Assembly: GCF_963675905.1 (NCBI RefSeq) | Contig: NZ_OY780936.1 | Span: 3,853,946 to 3,917,945, forward strand | Source: an uncultured Bacteroides sp. | Lineage (GTDB): Bacteria > Bacteroidota > Bacteroidia > Bacteroidales > Bacteroidaceae | Direction of reading: 5' to 3' | DNA: 64,000 nucleotides | Part shown: in pieces, positions 29,301-38,233 of the stretch | Numbering within the stretch: the first letter of the stretch is position 1 | Layout: every line of letters begins with the position of its first letter | Program-made: the position numbers and the translations under genes | The notes under the pieces: generated by a model | The model's database searches: none | Seen by the model: the letters and a program-made list of their open reading frames with translations, nothing else | What the model was told of the DNA's origin: nothing

Positions 29301-30461
29301 AACCATATCCGTTACTTCCCAGCCAGATTGTTCCGTTGGATGATTCGTAAAGACAGTTTATTTTGTCAACACAATGAGAATCAGGCTTGTTACTTTTATA
29401 TTTTAAATACTTATATGAAAAGTGTGAATGATTCCTGGCAAATGATTTTAAGTCGATTATCATTGCTCCGTCCGAAGTTCCTATCCACAACTTGTTTTTC
29501 TTATCGATTAGTGAGCCTATTGTACCCAGAATATTCATTGTTACACTGAAAGGAAAAGGAGAAATAAGTTTTTTAATTTTTATATCATAGAAATAAATGC
29601 CTCTGTTCGATCCAATCCAAATACCCTTATTAATAGGATCATAGCACAGAGCTCCCACAAAATTAATATTGAAATCGGGGTGAGTGCCGGAAGTTATGTT
29701 TTCAAATGTAGGATGAGCAATATTGCTCATGTCGAGTATATTTATACCTCCTCCCCAGGTCCCTATCCAAAGATGGTTATATTCATCAGCTGTTATTGCA
29801 CTTACTGAATTATGACTAAGAGAACTGTTCCCCGATGTAATATGAATAAACTTATCACTATCTTTTCTTTTCAGATTGAGTCCTCCCTCTACTGTCCCTA
29901 CCCATAGATTTCCTGTTTTATCTTCATAAATAGCATTGACCGGATTTCTGGATATGGATCCCGGATCGTTATTATTATATATGTAATTGTGTATTGAAAG
30001 CTTCTTGGGGGCAATCTTGTTCAAACCTCCTGCTTCAGTACCCACCCAGATAAGATTCTTATCAACAAGCAAGCAATTAATGAAATCGCAGTTTATGCTA
30101 TAACATTCGTCCTTTTCATCACGATTGATATGCATAAAATTATCGTTTATAGGATCATAGAAGTTGAGTCCTTTTAAAGTTGCTACAATTAATTGCTTAT
30201 CATTTGTTTCAGCGAGGTCAGTAACCTGGTTCTGTGAAATAGAACCTTGCACACTTTCATTATGCACATAGTGTTTTATAGATTCATTTGTTTTGTTGTA
30301 TCTGAATAGTCCGCGATCACTACCTATCCACACTTCATTTTCTTTTTCAAAGATTACGTTTATATAGCTGCCTTTTACTAATTTCAGCTTATCAGAAATA
30401 GTTGAAAGTACAAGTTTTCCGGACCTATTGGTCAACACCTTAAATATAGTGCTATTATACC

Positions 30462-32218
30462 GAGGGCACTGAAAAAGTTGTCCCTTCTGAAATTTTGAAA
30501 ATCCATTTATCTAAAAGGGAGCTCAAAATCTACTAAAATAGATTTTGAGTTCTCTTCTTTTTTAAAGTAATATTTATGGGCTACACAGGTTAATTTGGCT
30601 TGCAGTCTGGTTATATATCTTCCAATAACATGGAAAAGAACTTTCTTACATTAATTTGAGTATTCTTTTTATATTAGCAGCAAAGATTGTCATAGCCCCC
30701 TGCATTTCCATGCATGACAATCCATATGATAATGCCCTGTCATATCCATAGGAATGTTTAAGTTCTGAGTTTTTGGCTTCTATTTTGTAGCGTTCTCTTG
30801 CTTTCTTTTTAAATTCTTCAGTCTGTTGAAAATCAAGTTGTTCTTTCTGCTCGTCTGTTTTTATCGAAAGTGAATAAGTTTTTGACTTTGCTCCATCTTT
30901 ATAGCATCCTTTCCGCCTTGAGCACACCCTGCATTTCTCTACATCAAAATAATAGGTTGTGGTTTGATTCCATGCTCCATTCTTTTTGCCTTGAACCGCT
31001 TTACGGACTGCCATATGTCCTGCTGGGCAGACAAACATTCCGGCATCCTTGTTAAAATCAAACTTGTCTTCATCCTTTCTGAACCCGTTTAGGGAAGGAT
31101 TCAATTTAGATATCAGTTCAAATCCTGTATTCTTTTCTTTAGAGCGCTTTAAGTTGTCTTTACCAGAATAGGCGGTATCACCAATTACCGTATCAACTGC
31201 CATACCATTTTTACGGCTTTGTTCCACTAGATTCACCAACTGCGCCCCATCCCCCTTCTCTCCAGAAGTTACAACCGCAGCTGTAATAATGCGTTCATCA
31301 CTCATCGCAATGTGCGTCTTATATCCGAAGAAGGAACTATCTTCCGTCTTGTGACCGATACGCGCATCCTCGTCTTTTGAAGTCGTATAATGGTCCTCTA
31401 TGTCTTCTTCAGTCTCTTTTAACATGTTGAGACGTTCCTTTATTTTAGGTATATTGATCAGAATCTCTTCTTTTTCAATCCGGTCAATAAGTTGAACTGT
31501 ATATTCCAGCTCATGTTTTAAATCGTCATCTTCATTTTTATCCGGAAGAGTACCTTTCAGACTGTCATCTACTTCATAGAGAACCTTGCGCAACTGTCTG
31601 GAACGCATTTTAAGTATCTCTATCGGTTTATAAGGGTTGGAACGAGAAGCTGAGTGAGTGGCATCTACAATAATAGTCTTTGATTGTATGATCCCCTTTT
31701 CAATGGCAATAGAAACAGTCTTGCCCACAAGCAAATCTAGTAGAGCCATATCCTTCAGACGTAGTTTACGGAACTTGCATAAAGAACTAGGATTAATAAC
31801 ATCGTCTTCAGGGACCATCCCTAAAAAATACTTAAATGACATATCGTATCTGGAACGTTCCACAACGTCAACATCAGAAATGTCATAGATAGTCTTCAAA
31901 AGCAGATACTTGAACATGCGAATAGGGCTTTCCGCAGTACGACCATTGTCATGGCTATACTTATCTACAAGTTCTTTATGAATAAAACTAAAATCTATGA
32001 GGTCGTTAATTCTCCGAAGAAGGTTGTTTTCGGGAATAATCAGATTATACAAATCTGAATAACTGCTGAGCGGGATAGTCTCTTGTTGGGGTAGCATAAT
32101 TACTTCTATTATGCCATGAAGTTATAGAAAAATCTGCACATATCCAAAATAATTGTAGGATATATGCAGATTTTAATACTTAAAAAAAAGGAGCTTAAGG
32201 GACTTTTTCAGTGCCCTC
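30462..32218 (-). mobile_element. IS1182-like insertion sequence, 1757 bp, in the HTCS gene
   Basis: The element is bounded by inverted repeats that start GAGGGCACTGAAAAAGT on both ends (30462 onward, and the complement ending at 32218), continuing to a CCCTT block. An 8-bp target duplication ATTATACC flanks it exactly (30454-30461 and 32219-32226). It contains one transposase gene. The intact ends, perfect target duplication and undamaged transposase suggest recent insertion. The family name rests on the transposase; 8 bp is what I count, not a family rule I rely on. Confidence 0.93.
30646..32097 (-). CDS. IS1182-family transposase
   Basis: DDE transposase of 483 residues that would cut and move the surrounding element. 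The N-terminal DUF772-like region (about residues 35-125) contains RTAESPIRMFKYLLLKTIYD. The catalytic acids are visible as Asp in TIIVDATHSAS, Asp in VIGDTAYSG and Glu in KIEAKNSELKHSYG. The ending MQGAMTIFAANIKRILKLM is characteristic of the family. A cysteine-rich insert (CRVCSRRKGC) lies near residue 395. No frameshift or stop is present, so the gene looks functional. It is transcribed in the same direction as the interrupted HTCS. Confidence 0.92.
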   Translation of the reverse strand: MLPQQETIPLSSYSDLYNLIIPENNLLRRINDLIDFSFIHKELVDKYSHDNGRTAESPIRMFKYLLLKTIYDISDVDVVERSRYDMSFKYFLGMVPEDDVINPSSLCKFRKLRLKDMALLDLLVGKTVSIAIEKGIIQSKTIIVDATHSASRSNPYKPIEILKMRSRQLRKVLYEVDDSLKGTLPDKNEDDDLKHELEYTVQLIDRIEKEEILINIPKIKERLNMLKETEEDIEDHYTTSKDEDARIGHKTEDSSFFGYKTHIAMSDERIITAAVVTSGEKGDGAQLVNLVEQSRKNGMAVDTVIGDTAYSGKDNLKRSKEKNTGFELISKLNPSLNGFRKDEDKFDFNKDAGMFVCPAGHMAVRKAVQGKKNGAWNQTTTYYFDVEKCRVCSRRKGCYKDGAKSKTYSLSIKTDEQKEQLDFQQTEEFKKKARERYKIEAKNSELKHSYGYDRALSYGLSCMEMQGAMTIFAANIKRILKLM

Positions 32219-32846
32219 ATTATACCCAATCCATATTTCGCCGTTTATTTCCTTTATTGCAACGACTTGGTTGTTTGATGATGGCAATTTCAGCATCATA
32301 GAATAGATTTGAGCAATAGCACCATCCGGAGTGAATTCTATTTTATATAATGCATCTTTGGCAGATAACCAGATATTCCCTCTGCTGTCTTTCAGTATTG
32401 TATTTGCCGATTTGTTCAGTATCTGATCTAAGGTTTTATCCTTATAAGTTAATTGATTTATTTTCAGTGATGAGAGATTTAATATATCTGTCCCTTTTTC
32501 TGATATTATCCATAAACGCTTAAAGTTATCTTCGCAAACTTTGCGGATAAAATTACTTTTCAGGGAAATAGGCCATGTGCTTATATTGTAATGGGTAAAC
32601 TCATAACCATCATATCTGGACAGTCCTCCTCCGGCAGTGGAAATCCATAGAAAACCTTGTTTGTCTTTATATATATCGTCTATAAAGTTATGCAACAGCC
32701 CGTCATTCATAGTGATGCAGCTGAAATTATATCTGGTTGTCAGGCTCTTTGGTAATGCAAATGCTTTTAAAGAAGATAAAAAGACAACAAGTGAAAATAA
32801 GATGCAGAGTGAAATTCTATTTCTCATATTTAACCGATTAACGAGA

Positions 32847-32854
32847 CAAATATA
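32847..32854 (-). promoter_or_regulatory. -7 element of the arabinan HTCS gene
   Basis: TATATTTG on the minus strand matches TAnnTTTG, 20 bases before the HTCS start codon, in the divergent region shared with the GH43-GH51-GH43 operon. Confidence 0.5.
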
Positions 32855-32913
32855 ATTAAACTCTTTTTCTTTTATGTGCTGATACCTTTGTTTTTATGCC
32901 GTGGTTTATGTTT

Positions 32914-32941
32914 TGTCCACTTAAAAGAGACAGATGTCCAC
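32914..32941 (+). promoter_or_regulatory. Candidate HTCS operator 3 (GTGGACA direct repeat, 21-bp spacing)
   Basis: TGTCCAC at 32914-32920 and 32935-32941 is the complement of GTGGACA, spaced 21 bp. The orientation is flipped, matching the flipped direction of the downstream operon. Its proximal edge is 23 bases before the -7 element TATTTTTG. Confidence 0.72.
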
Positions 32942-32963
32942 CTTAAGGTCTTCGCTTGTCGTC

Positions 32964-32971
32964 TATTTTTG
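32964..32971 (+). promoter_or_regulatory. -7 element of the GH43-GH51-GH43 operon
   Basis: TATTTTTG matches TAnnTTTG exactly, 35 bases before the GH43 start codon and 23 bases after operator 3. No -33 element is recognisable because the operator occupies that side. Confidence 0.6.
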
Positions 32972-33005
32972 TAGATAGTTTAATAAAAGGATTTAATACT
33001 GCTAT

Positions 33006-34514
33006 ATGAAAAAACATCCAGAGTTACTTCTCAGAGTATTCATGGCATTTATTGTAGTGATTGTAATGTTCTCCTGCAAATCATCGTCAGCCCTGAATAT
33101 TATTCCAGCTTCAAATCCCTGGCCTGACAATTATCTCTTTTTGTCGGGCATGGAGAACTACAAGAAGTGGGGAACCTATAACGTTCACGATCCTGCTTGT
33201 AAGAAGTTTGGTGATACATATTACATGTATTCAACAGATGCAATTTATGGTGAAGATAAGGATGAAGCAAAACAGCATAATGTTCCATTAGGATATATAC
33301 AGGTACGTAAATCTAAAGATTTGGTTCATTGGGAATTTGAAGGATGGGCTTTCCCCGAAATTCCTCGTGAAGCGGTGGAGTGGGTGAGAAGTAATTCTGA
33401 AGGAAAAGGAGCAACTAATATCTGGGCACCTTATATTATTAAACATGAAAATACTTATAGACTTTATTATTCTGTATCTGCTTTCGGACAGAAGAATTCA
33501 TATATAGGTCTGGCAGAGTCGTCTTCACCTGAAGGTCCCTGGATTCAGAAAGGATGTATAGTCCGCACAAACAAAGGAACGCCCATGAACGCCATTGATC
33601 CAACTGTTATAGTTGATCCCTCTAATGGGAAAATATGGATGCATTACGGTTCATTCTTTGGAGGCATTTATTGTGTTCAGCTAAATCCGGAAACGGGATT
33701 AACAATGAAAACCGGAGATTTAGGACATCTGGTTGCTCGCAGAGCCAATTACAAAGTTGATAATATGGAAGCTCCGGAGATTGTATATAATCCACAGTTT
33801 AAAAAATATTATCTTTTTGTATCCTATGACCCATTGATGACCACTTATAACGTCAGGGTAGGAAGAGCTGATAAGCCGGAAGGGCCTTTCACCGATTACT
33901 TTGGCAAGGCAATGTCTGATACAACGGATATTTTCCCAATACTTACTGCTCCGTATTGCTTTAATAATCATGTGGGGTGGGCTGGAACAGCTCATTGCGG
34001 GGTAGCGGCTGATGAAAAAGGTAAATATTTCATGTTTCACCAAGGTCGCCTTTCACCGGATAATATGTTGATGGTTCTGCACACAAGAGAACTGTTCTTT
34101 ACTCCCGATGGATGGCCGGTTGTTTCTCCTGAAAGATATGCCGGAAGTCGTTTGATAAATATTAAAGATAAGGATCTGTATGGTGAATGGGAAGTGATTC
34201 GCATAAATGAGCCAAAACATGACAGAAAGTTAGAAGCCGGGCAGATACTTTGGGGAGAAGGGCGGCTTAATAAAACAGAGCAGAATTATTCTTCTCATAT
34301 AGTGTTGCAAGAAAACAATAGTATAAAAGATCGTACTAATAGTTCCTGGTCTTTTGATTCATCTAAATCATTAACTAAACTGATTTTAGATGGTGAGGAA
34401 ATAAATAATTTGGTTACTTTTGCCGGACACGATTGGGAAAACCAGACCGAGACAATTCTTTTTACAGGATTGGATAGTCATGGCCGGTCAGTTTGGGGTA
34501 AACGTATAAAATGA
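33006..34514 (+). CDS. GH43 family arabinanase/arabinofuranosidase lipoprotein
   Basis: Second GH43 enzyme of the arabinan locus, 502 residues. The lipoprotein signal ends VIVMFSC (Cys near residue 24). The triad is visible as base Asp in YNVHDPAC, Asp in NAIDPTV and acid Glu in NMEAPEI. Family-typical segments MYSTDA and HCGV are also present. A smaller C-terminal beta domain from about residue 395 resembles that of the first GH43 protein. It is the first gene of a plus-strand operon with GH51 and a third GH43, controlled from operator 3. An endo-acting arabinanase is likely, but an exo activity is not excluded. Confidence 0.87.
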   Translation: MKKHPELLLRVFMAFIVVIVMFSCKSSSALNIIPASNPWPDNYLFLSGMENYKKWGTYNVHDPACKKFGDTYYMYSTDAIYGEDKDEAKQHNVPLGYIQVRKSKDLVHWEFEGWAFPEIPREAVEWVRSNSEGKGATNIWAPYIIKHENTYRLYYSVSAFGQKNSYIGLAESSSPEGPWIQKGCIVRTNKGTPMNAIDPTVIVDPSNGKIWMHYGSFFGGIYCVQLNPETGLTMKTGDLGHLVARRANYKVDNMEAPEIVYNPQFKKYYLFVSYDPLMTTYNVRVGRADKPEGPFTDYFGKAMSDTTDIFPILTAPYCFNNHVGWAGTAHCGVAADEKGKYFMFHQGRLSPDNMLMVLHTRELFFTPDGWPVVSPERYAGSRLINIKDKDLYGEWEVIRINEPKHDRKLEAGQILWGEGRLNKTEQNYSSHIVLQENNSIKDRTNSSWSFDSSKSLTKLILDGEEINNLVTFAGHDWENQTETILFTGLDSHGRSVWGKRIK

Positions 34515-34541
34515 ATACTTACTAAAAACAAATAATAAATT

Positions 34542-36530
34542 ATGAAAATGCACAGATCATTATTATCTGCTTTAGCTCTTTGCATGGGGATGTCATTAAA
34601 TGCACAAACCGAACACGAGATGGTTGTAAAAACCAGTAAGCCGGGTGCGGAAATACAATCAACAATGTATGGACTCTTCTTTGAAGATATCAATTTCGGC
34701 GCCGATGGTGGCTTATATGCTGAACTGATAAAGAACCGTTCCTTTGAGTTTACTCAGAATTTGCTGGGTTGGAAATCATTCGGTAATGTTGAAGTTCGTA
34801 CTGATAATCCAGCTTTTGATAAGAATCCACACTATGTGCGCCTTTCAAATCCGGGGCACTCTGATAAACAAACAGGACTTGAAAACGAAGGCTTCTTTGG
34901 TGTAGGTATTAAGAAAGATGCTCAATATCGTTTTACTGTATGGGCTCGCCTTCCTCAGGGTGGTGAATCTCAAAGTTTTAGAATAGAACTTGTAAATTCA
35001 AATAATAATCCGGTTGCAAAACAAACATTGAATGTAACTTCTGCCGACTGGAAGAAATACGAAGTAGTGCTTACTTCACCGGAAACCGATGCAAATGCTT
35101 GTGCTCGAATTTTCCTTACTTCAAAAGGAAATATTGATATGGATCATGTTTCTCTTTTCCCTGTTGATACATGGAAAGGTCGTGAAGGTGGTTTGCGTAA
35201 AGATCTTGTGCAGGCTCTTGCCGATTTGAAACCAGGTGTATTCCGTTTCCCCGGTGGATGTATTGTTGAAGGTACTGATATTGATACTCGTTATAATTGG
35301 AAAAACTCGGTAGGTTCTGTTGAGAACCGCCCGCTTAATACTAACCGTTGGCAATATACTTTTACCAACCGTTTTTATCCGGATTATTTCCAGACTTATG
35401 GATTGGGATTCTATGAATATTTCTTATTGTCAGAAGAAATTGGAGCAGAACCTCTACCAGTGATTAATTGTGGACTTGCTTGCCAGTTCCAGAATAAAGA
35501 CTCAAAAGCTCATGTGCCTGTTGATAAGTTGGATTGTTATATTCAGGATGCACTCGATTTGATTGAGTTTGCTAATGGCGATGTAACTACAAAATGGGGT
35601 AAACTACGTGCAGATATGGGCCATCCGGCTCCGTTTAACCTGAAACTTCTTGCAGTAGGTAACGAACAATGGGGAAAAGAATATCCGGAGCATCTGGAAC
35701 CATTTATCAAAGCTATCCGTAAAGCTTATCCAAAAATTCGTATCATCGGATCTTCTGGTCCGGATTCAGAAGGAGACAAGTTCGAATATTTGTGGCCGGA
35801 AATGAAACGTCTGAAAGTTGACCTGGTTGACGAGCATTTCTACCGTTCTCAAAAATGGTTCTTAACTCAGGCTGCTCGCTATGATAATTACGACAGAAAA
35901 GGTCCGAAGGTGTTTGCCGGTGAATATGCCTGCCATGCTCAGAATAAAAAGAACAACTTTGATGCAGCTCTTTGTGAAGCAGCATTTATGACCGGACTGG
36001 AACGCAACGCCGATGTAGTTCACATGGCTACTTATGCTCCGCTTTTTGCTCATGTAAAAGGATGGCAGTGGCGTCCGGACTTAATCTGGTTTGATAATAT
36101 GAGCAGTGTACGTTCTGTGAATTACTATGTTCAGCAGCTTTACGCCTACAACAAAGGAACCAATGTTCTTTCTTTGACAATGGATAAAAAACCGGTAACT
36201 GGTCAGGATGAGCTTTATGCAAGTGCTGTATGGGATAAAAACGAAAAAGCTTATATCGTGAAAATCGCTAATACAGCAGATAAAGAACAAAATATCCGTG
36301 TTGTATTAGATGGAACAAAGAAAGGGCAGCTCACTTCAGGTACTGCAACACTTCTTCATTCATCCAATTTGGATGCTGAAAACACATTGGCAAACCCAAA
36401 TACTGTTCTTCCACAGAAAGAAGATATTCAGATTGAAGGCAATGTTCTGAACGTAAAATTAGGAGCTAAAACATTTGCCGTATATAAGTTTTTGAAAAAA
36501 AAAGAGGACTTGAATGATGTTAAGAAATAG
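34542..36530 (+). CDS. GH51 alpha-L-arabinofuranosidase
   Basis: Removes terminal arabinofuranose from arabinan oligosaccharides, most likely in the periplasm. The 662-residue precursor has a cleavable signal peptide ending LNAQ near residue 22. The acid/base Glu is in AVGNEQWG and the nucleophile Glu in LVDEHFYRS, both in the expected spacing on the (beta/alpha)8 barrel. An N-terminal beta-rich segment (about 75-210) resembles a carbohydrate-binding module, and a C-terminal beta domain ends the protein. Its last 17 bases overlap the next GH43 gene, so the two are translationally linked. Confidence 0.93.
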   Translation: MKMHRSLLSALALCMGMSLNAQTEHEMVVKTSKPGAEIQSTMYGLFFEDINFGADGGLYAELIKNRSFEFTQNLLGWKSFGNVEVRTDNPAFDKNPHYVRLSNPGHSDKQTGLENEGFFGVGIKKDAQYRFTVWARLPQGGESQSFRIELVNSNNNPVAKQTLNVTSADWKKYEVVLTSPETDANACARIFLTSKGNIDMDHVSLFPVDTWKGREGGLRKDLVQALADLKPGVFRFPGGCIVEGTDIDTRYNWKNSVGSVENRPLNTNRWQYTFTNRFYPDYFQTYGLGFYEYFLLSEEIGAEPLPVINCGLACQFQNKDSKAHVPVDKLDCYIQDALDLIEFANGDVTTKWGKLRADMGHPAPFNLKLLAVGNEQWGKEYPEHLEPFIKAIRKAYPKIRIIGSSGPDSEGDKFEYLWPEMKRLKVDLVDEHFYRSQKWFLTQAARYDNYDRKGPKVFAGEYACHAQNKKNNFDAALCEAAFMTGLERNADVVHMATYAPLFAHVKGWQWRPDLIWFDNMSSVRSVNYYVQQLYAYNKGTNVLSLTMDKKPVTGQDELYASAVWDKNEKAYIVKIANTADKEQNIRVVLDGTKKGQLTSGTATLLHSSNLDAENTLANPNTVLPQKEDIQIEGNVLNVKLGAKTFAVYKFLKKKEDLNDVKK

Positions 36531-37497
36531 AATTTCAGGACTGATACTTTTATGTGCCGCTTTGCTAAGTAGTAGCGGAATATTTGCAGATACTCAGGAT
36601 ACCACATTTGTTGCAAATGGAAATCCTTTGATTAAGCATAAATTTACAGCCGATCCTGCCGGATTGGTTTATAACGGAAAAGTATATCTTTATGCAGGAC
36701 ATGACCAGTGTCCTGCACCAAAAGAGCGTTATGAAATGAACGAGTGGCTGGTGTTCTCTTCTTCGGATATGAAAACGTGGACAGAGCATCCGATTCCTTT
36801 GAAACCATCTGATTTTTCATGGGCAAAAGGCGATGCCTGGGCTAGTCAGGTTATAGAACGGGATGGCAAATTCTACTGGTATGTAGCTGTAGAACATGGA
36901 ACAATTCATGGAAAAGCTATTGGTGTGGCTGTTTCCGACAGTCCAACCGGTCCTTTCCGTGATGCACGTGGATCGGCACTTATTACTAATGACATGACTA
37001 CCGAATACACAAAAATAAGCTGGGACGACATTGACCCTACTGTTATTATAGATGATGACGGACAAGCTTATTTGTTTTGGGGAAATACTCAATGTTACTA
37101 TGCCAAACTAAAGAAGAACATGGTTGAACTTGACGGCCCCATAATGCCGGTTAAAAATCTTCCACGCTTTACCGAGGCACCGTGGATTCATAAGTATAAA
37201 GGATGGTATTACCTTTCGTATGCATCCGAATTTCCGGAAAAGATTTGTTACGCTATGAGTCGCAGTATCAATGGACCATGGGAATATAAAGGCATATTAA
37301 ATGAAATTGCCGGAAATAGTAACACCAATCATCAGTCAATCATAGAGTTTAAGAATAACTGGTATTTTATTTATCACAATGGCGGCATTAATACACAAGG
37401 TAGTAGTTTCCGCCGGTCTGTCTGTATAGATCGTTTGTTCTATAATAACGATGGAACAATTAAACGTATTAATATGACAACAGAAGGTATAAAGTAA
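36514..37497 (+). CDS. GH43 family arabinofuranosidase-type enzyme
   Basis: Third GH43 protein, 327 residues, a single propeller without an extra domain. The signal peptide ends near GIFA (residue 25) with no lipobox, so it is probably periplasmic. The triad is base Asp in FTADPAG, Asp in DDIDPTV and acid Glu in RFTEAPW, which differs from the two arabinanases of the locus and is closer to exo-acting GH43 groups. The first ATG (36514) overlaps the GH51 gene by 17 bases; a second ATG follows at 36517. A strong terminator follows. Confidence 0.88.
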   Translation: MMLRNRISGLILLCAALLSSSGIFADTQDTTFVANGNPLIKHKFTADPAGLVYNGKVYLYAGHDQCPAPKERYEMNEWLVFSSSDMKTWTEHPIPLKPSDFSWAKGDAWASQVIERDGKFYWYVAVEHGTIHGKAIGVAVSDSPTGPFRDARGSALITNDMTTEYTKISWDDIDPTVIIDDDGQAYLFWGNTQCYYAKLKKNMVELDGPIMPVKNLPRFTEAPWIHKYKGWYYLSYASEFPEKICYAMSRSINGPWEYKGILNEIAGNSNTNHQSIIEFKNNWYFIYHNGGINTQGSSFRRSVCIDRLFYNNDGTIKRINMTTEGIK

Positions 37498-37516
37498 AAT
37501 AGCACTTGCCTATAAC

Positions 37517-37550
37517 AAAAAAGGATGTCCGTAAAGTGACATCCTTTTTT
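37517..37550. terminator. Bidirectional terminator at the end of the arabinan locus
   Basis: AAAAAAGGATGTC (37517-37529) pairs perfectly with GACATCCTTTTTT (37538-37550) around an 8-base loop. The A and T runs make it usable by the GH43 gene from the left and the hemolysin III gene from the right. Confidence 0.9.
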
Positions 37551-37575
37551 GTTATATTGTTTGTTTCAGTCTTAA

Positions 37576-38226
37576 TTATAAAATGCTGTAAATAGCAATA
37601 ATGTGGCAAACACTTCCTCCCAGAACAAAGAGGTGAAAAACAGAATGCATGTAGCGCAACTTTGTTAGTGAGTAGAATATAGCTCCGATAATATACGAAA
37701 ACCCTCCGCCAATAAGCCAATAGAGAATGTTAATAGCCCCTCTTGGAGAGAGACAATCAACTAAAGGTTTCATGGCTACAAGAATAACTCCTCCCATAAT
37801 TACATAGCAGATAGTTTCAAGATTGCTGTGCTCTTTTAGTTTTTTAAAGCTCAGGATAAATCCTGCTATTGCAGCAAGCCATACAAAAGAAAACAGTGCC
37901 CATCCCCATGCTCCGGAATCCCTAAGAACAACCAATGTAAAAGGAGTATACGTTCCGGCAATGTGCAGATAGATTGCTCCGTGGTCGAACTTACGAAGCA
38001 AAGCTTTTCTTTTTTCGTTCCGGCAGGCATGATACCAGGTAGAGGTGACGTAAGAAGATAACATTCCCAGTAGATAGATAGCAAAACTAACCATAATCCA
38101 CCTGTTGTTTGTCTCAAAAGCACTACGCATCAGGAAAATCCCCACAGTGATTCCCAGCAGTATGCCCAATCCGTGAGAACTGGCATTGGCAATTTCTTCG
38201 CCTTTGGTATATCTCTTCTGGCCCAT
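37576..38226 (-). CDS. Hemolysin III family (PAQR-like) membrane protein
   Basis: Integral membrane protein of 216 residues with seven hydrophobic segments. It starts MGQKRYTKGEEIANASSHGLG, the usual hemolysin III opening, with the conserved His in the first segment. Further family motifs are STWYHAC with its Ser and His, FDHGAIYLHIAGTYTPF in the middle, and a His in HSVFHLFVLGGSVCHI near the end. These match PAQR-type metal-dependent hydrolase residues. The cellular role is unclear; the hemolysin name is historical. It lies 7 bases after the CCA-adding enzyme gene and is probably co-transcribed. Confidence 0.88.
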   Translation of the reverse strand: MGQKRYTKGEEIANASSHGLGILLGITVGIFLMRSAFETNNRWIMVSFAIYLLGMLSSYVTSTWYHACRNEKRKALLRKFDHGAIYLHIAGTYTPFTLVVLRDSGAWGWALFSFVWLAAIAGFILSFKKLKEHSNLETICYVIMGGVILVAMKPLVDCLSPRGAINILYWLIGGGFSYIIGAIFYSLTKLRYMHSVFHLFVLGGSVCHIIAIYSIL

Positions 38227-38233
38227 TTGTTTA

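Larger units (their letters stand above)
26776..32827 (-). pseudogene. HTCS regulator of the arabinan PUL, interrupted by an insertion sequence
   Basis: Hybrid two-component sensor that would detect arabinan oligosaccharides in the periplasm and activate the PUL. The N-terminal piece (32827 down to 32219) has a signal peptide and the first propeller repeats. The C-terminal piece (below 30462) holds the remaining propeller repeats, a Y_Y_Y domain, one membrane helix, a coiled coil, the kinase with intact phosphoacceptor in NITHEFRTP (His917 when rejoined), the HATPase, a receiver with intact Asp in FIISDLMMP (Asp1220) and Lys in LLKPF, and an AraC-type DNA-binding domain. Removing the IS and one 8-bp duplication gives one uninterrupted frame of 1428 residues, a normal HTCS length. 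As it stands, the N-terminal fragment ends after 7 IS-encoded residues. Confidence 0.92.

Noticed and set aside
32195-32827. Independent 210-residue protein
   Set aside because: It is the N-terminal fragment of the interrupted HTCS; its last 7 residues are read from the insertion sequence.
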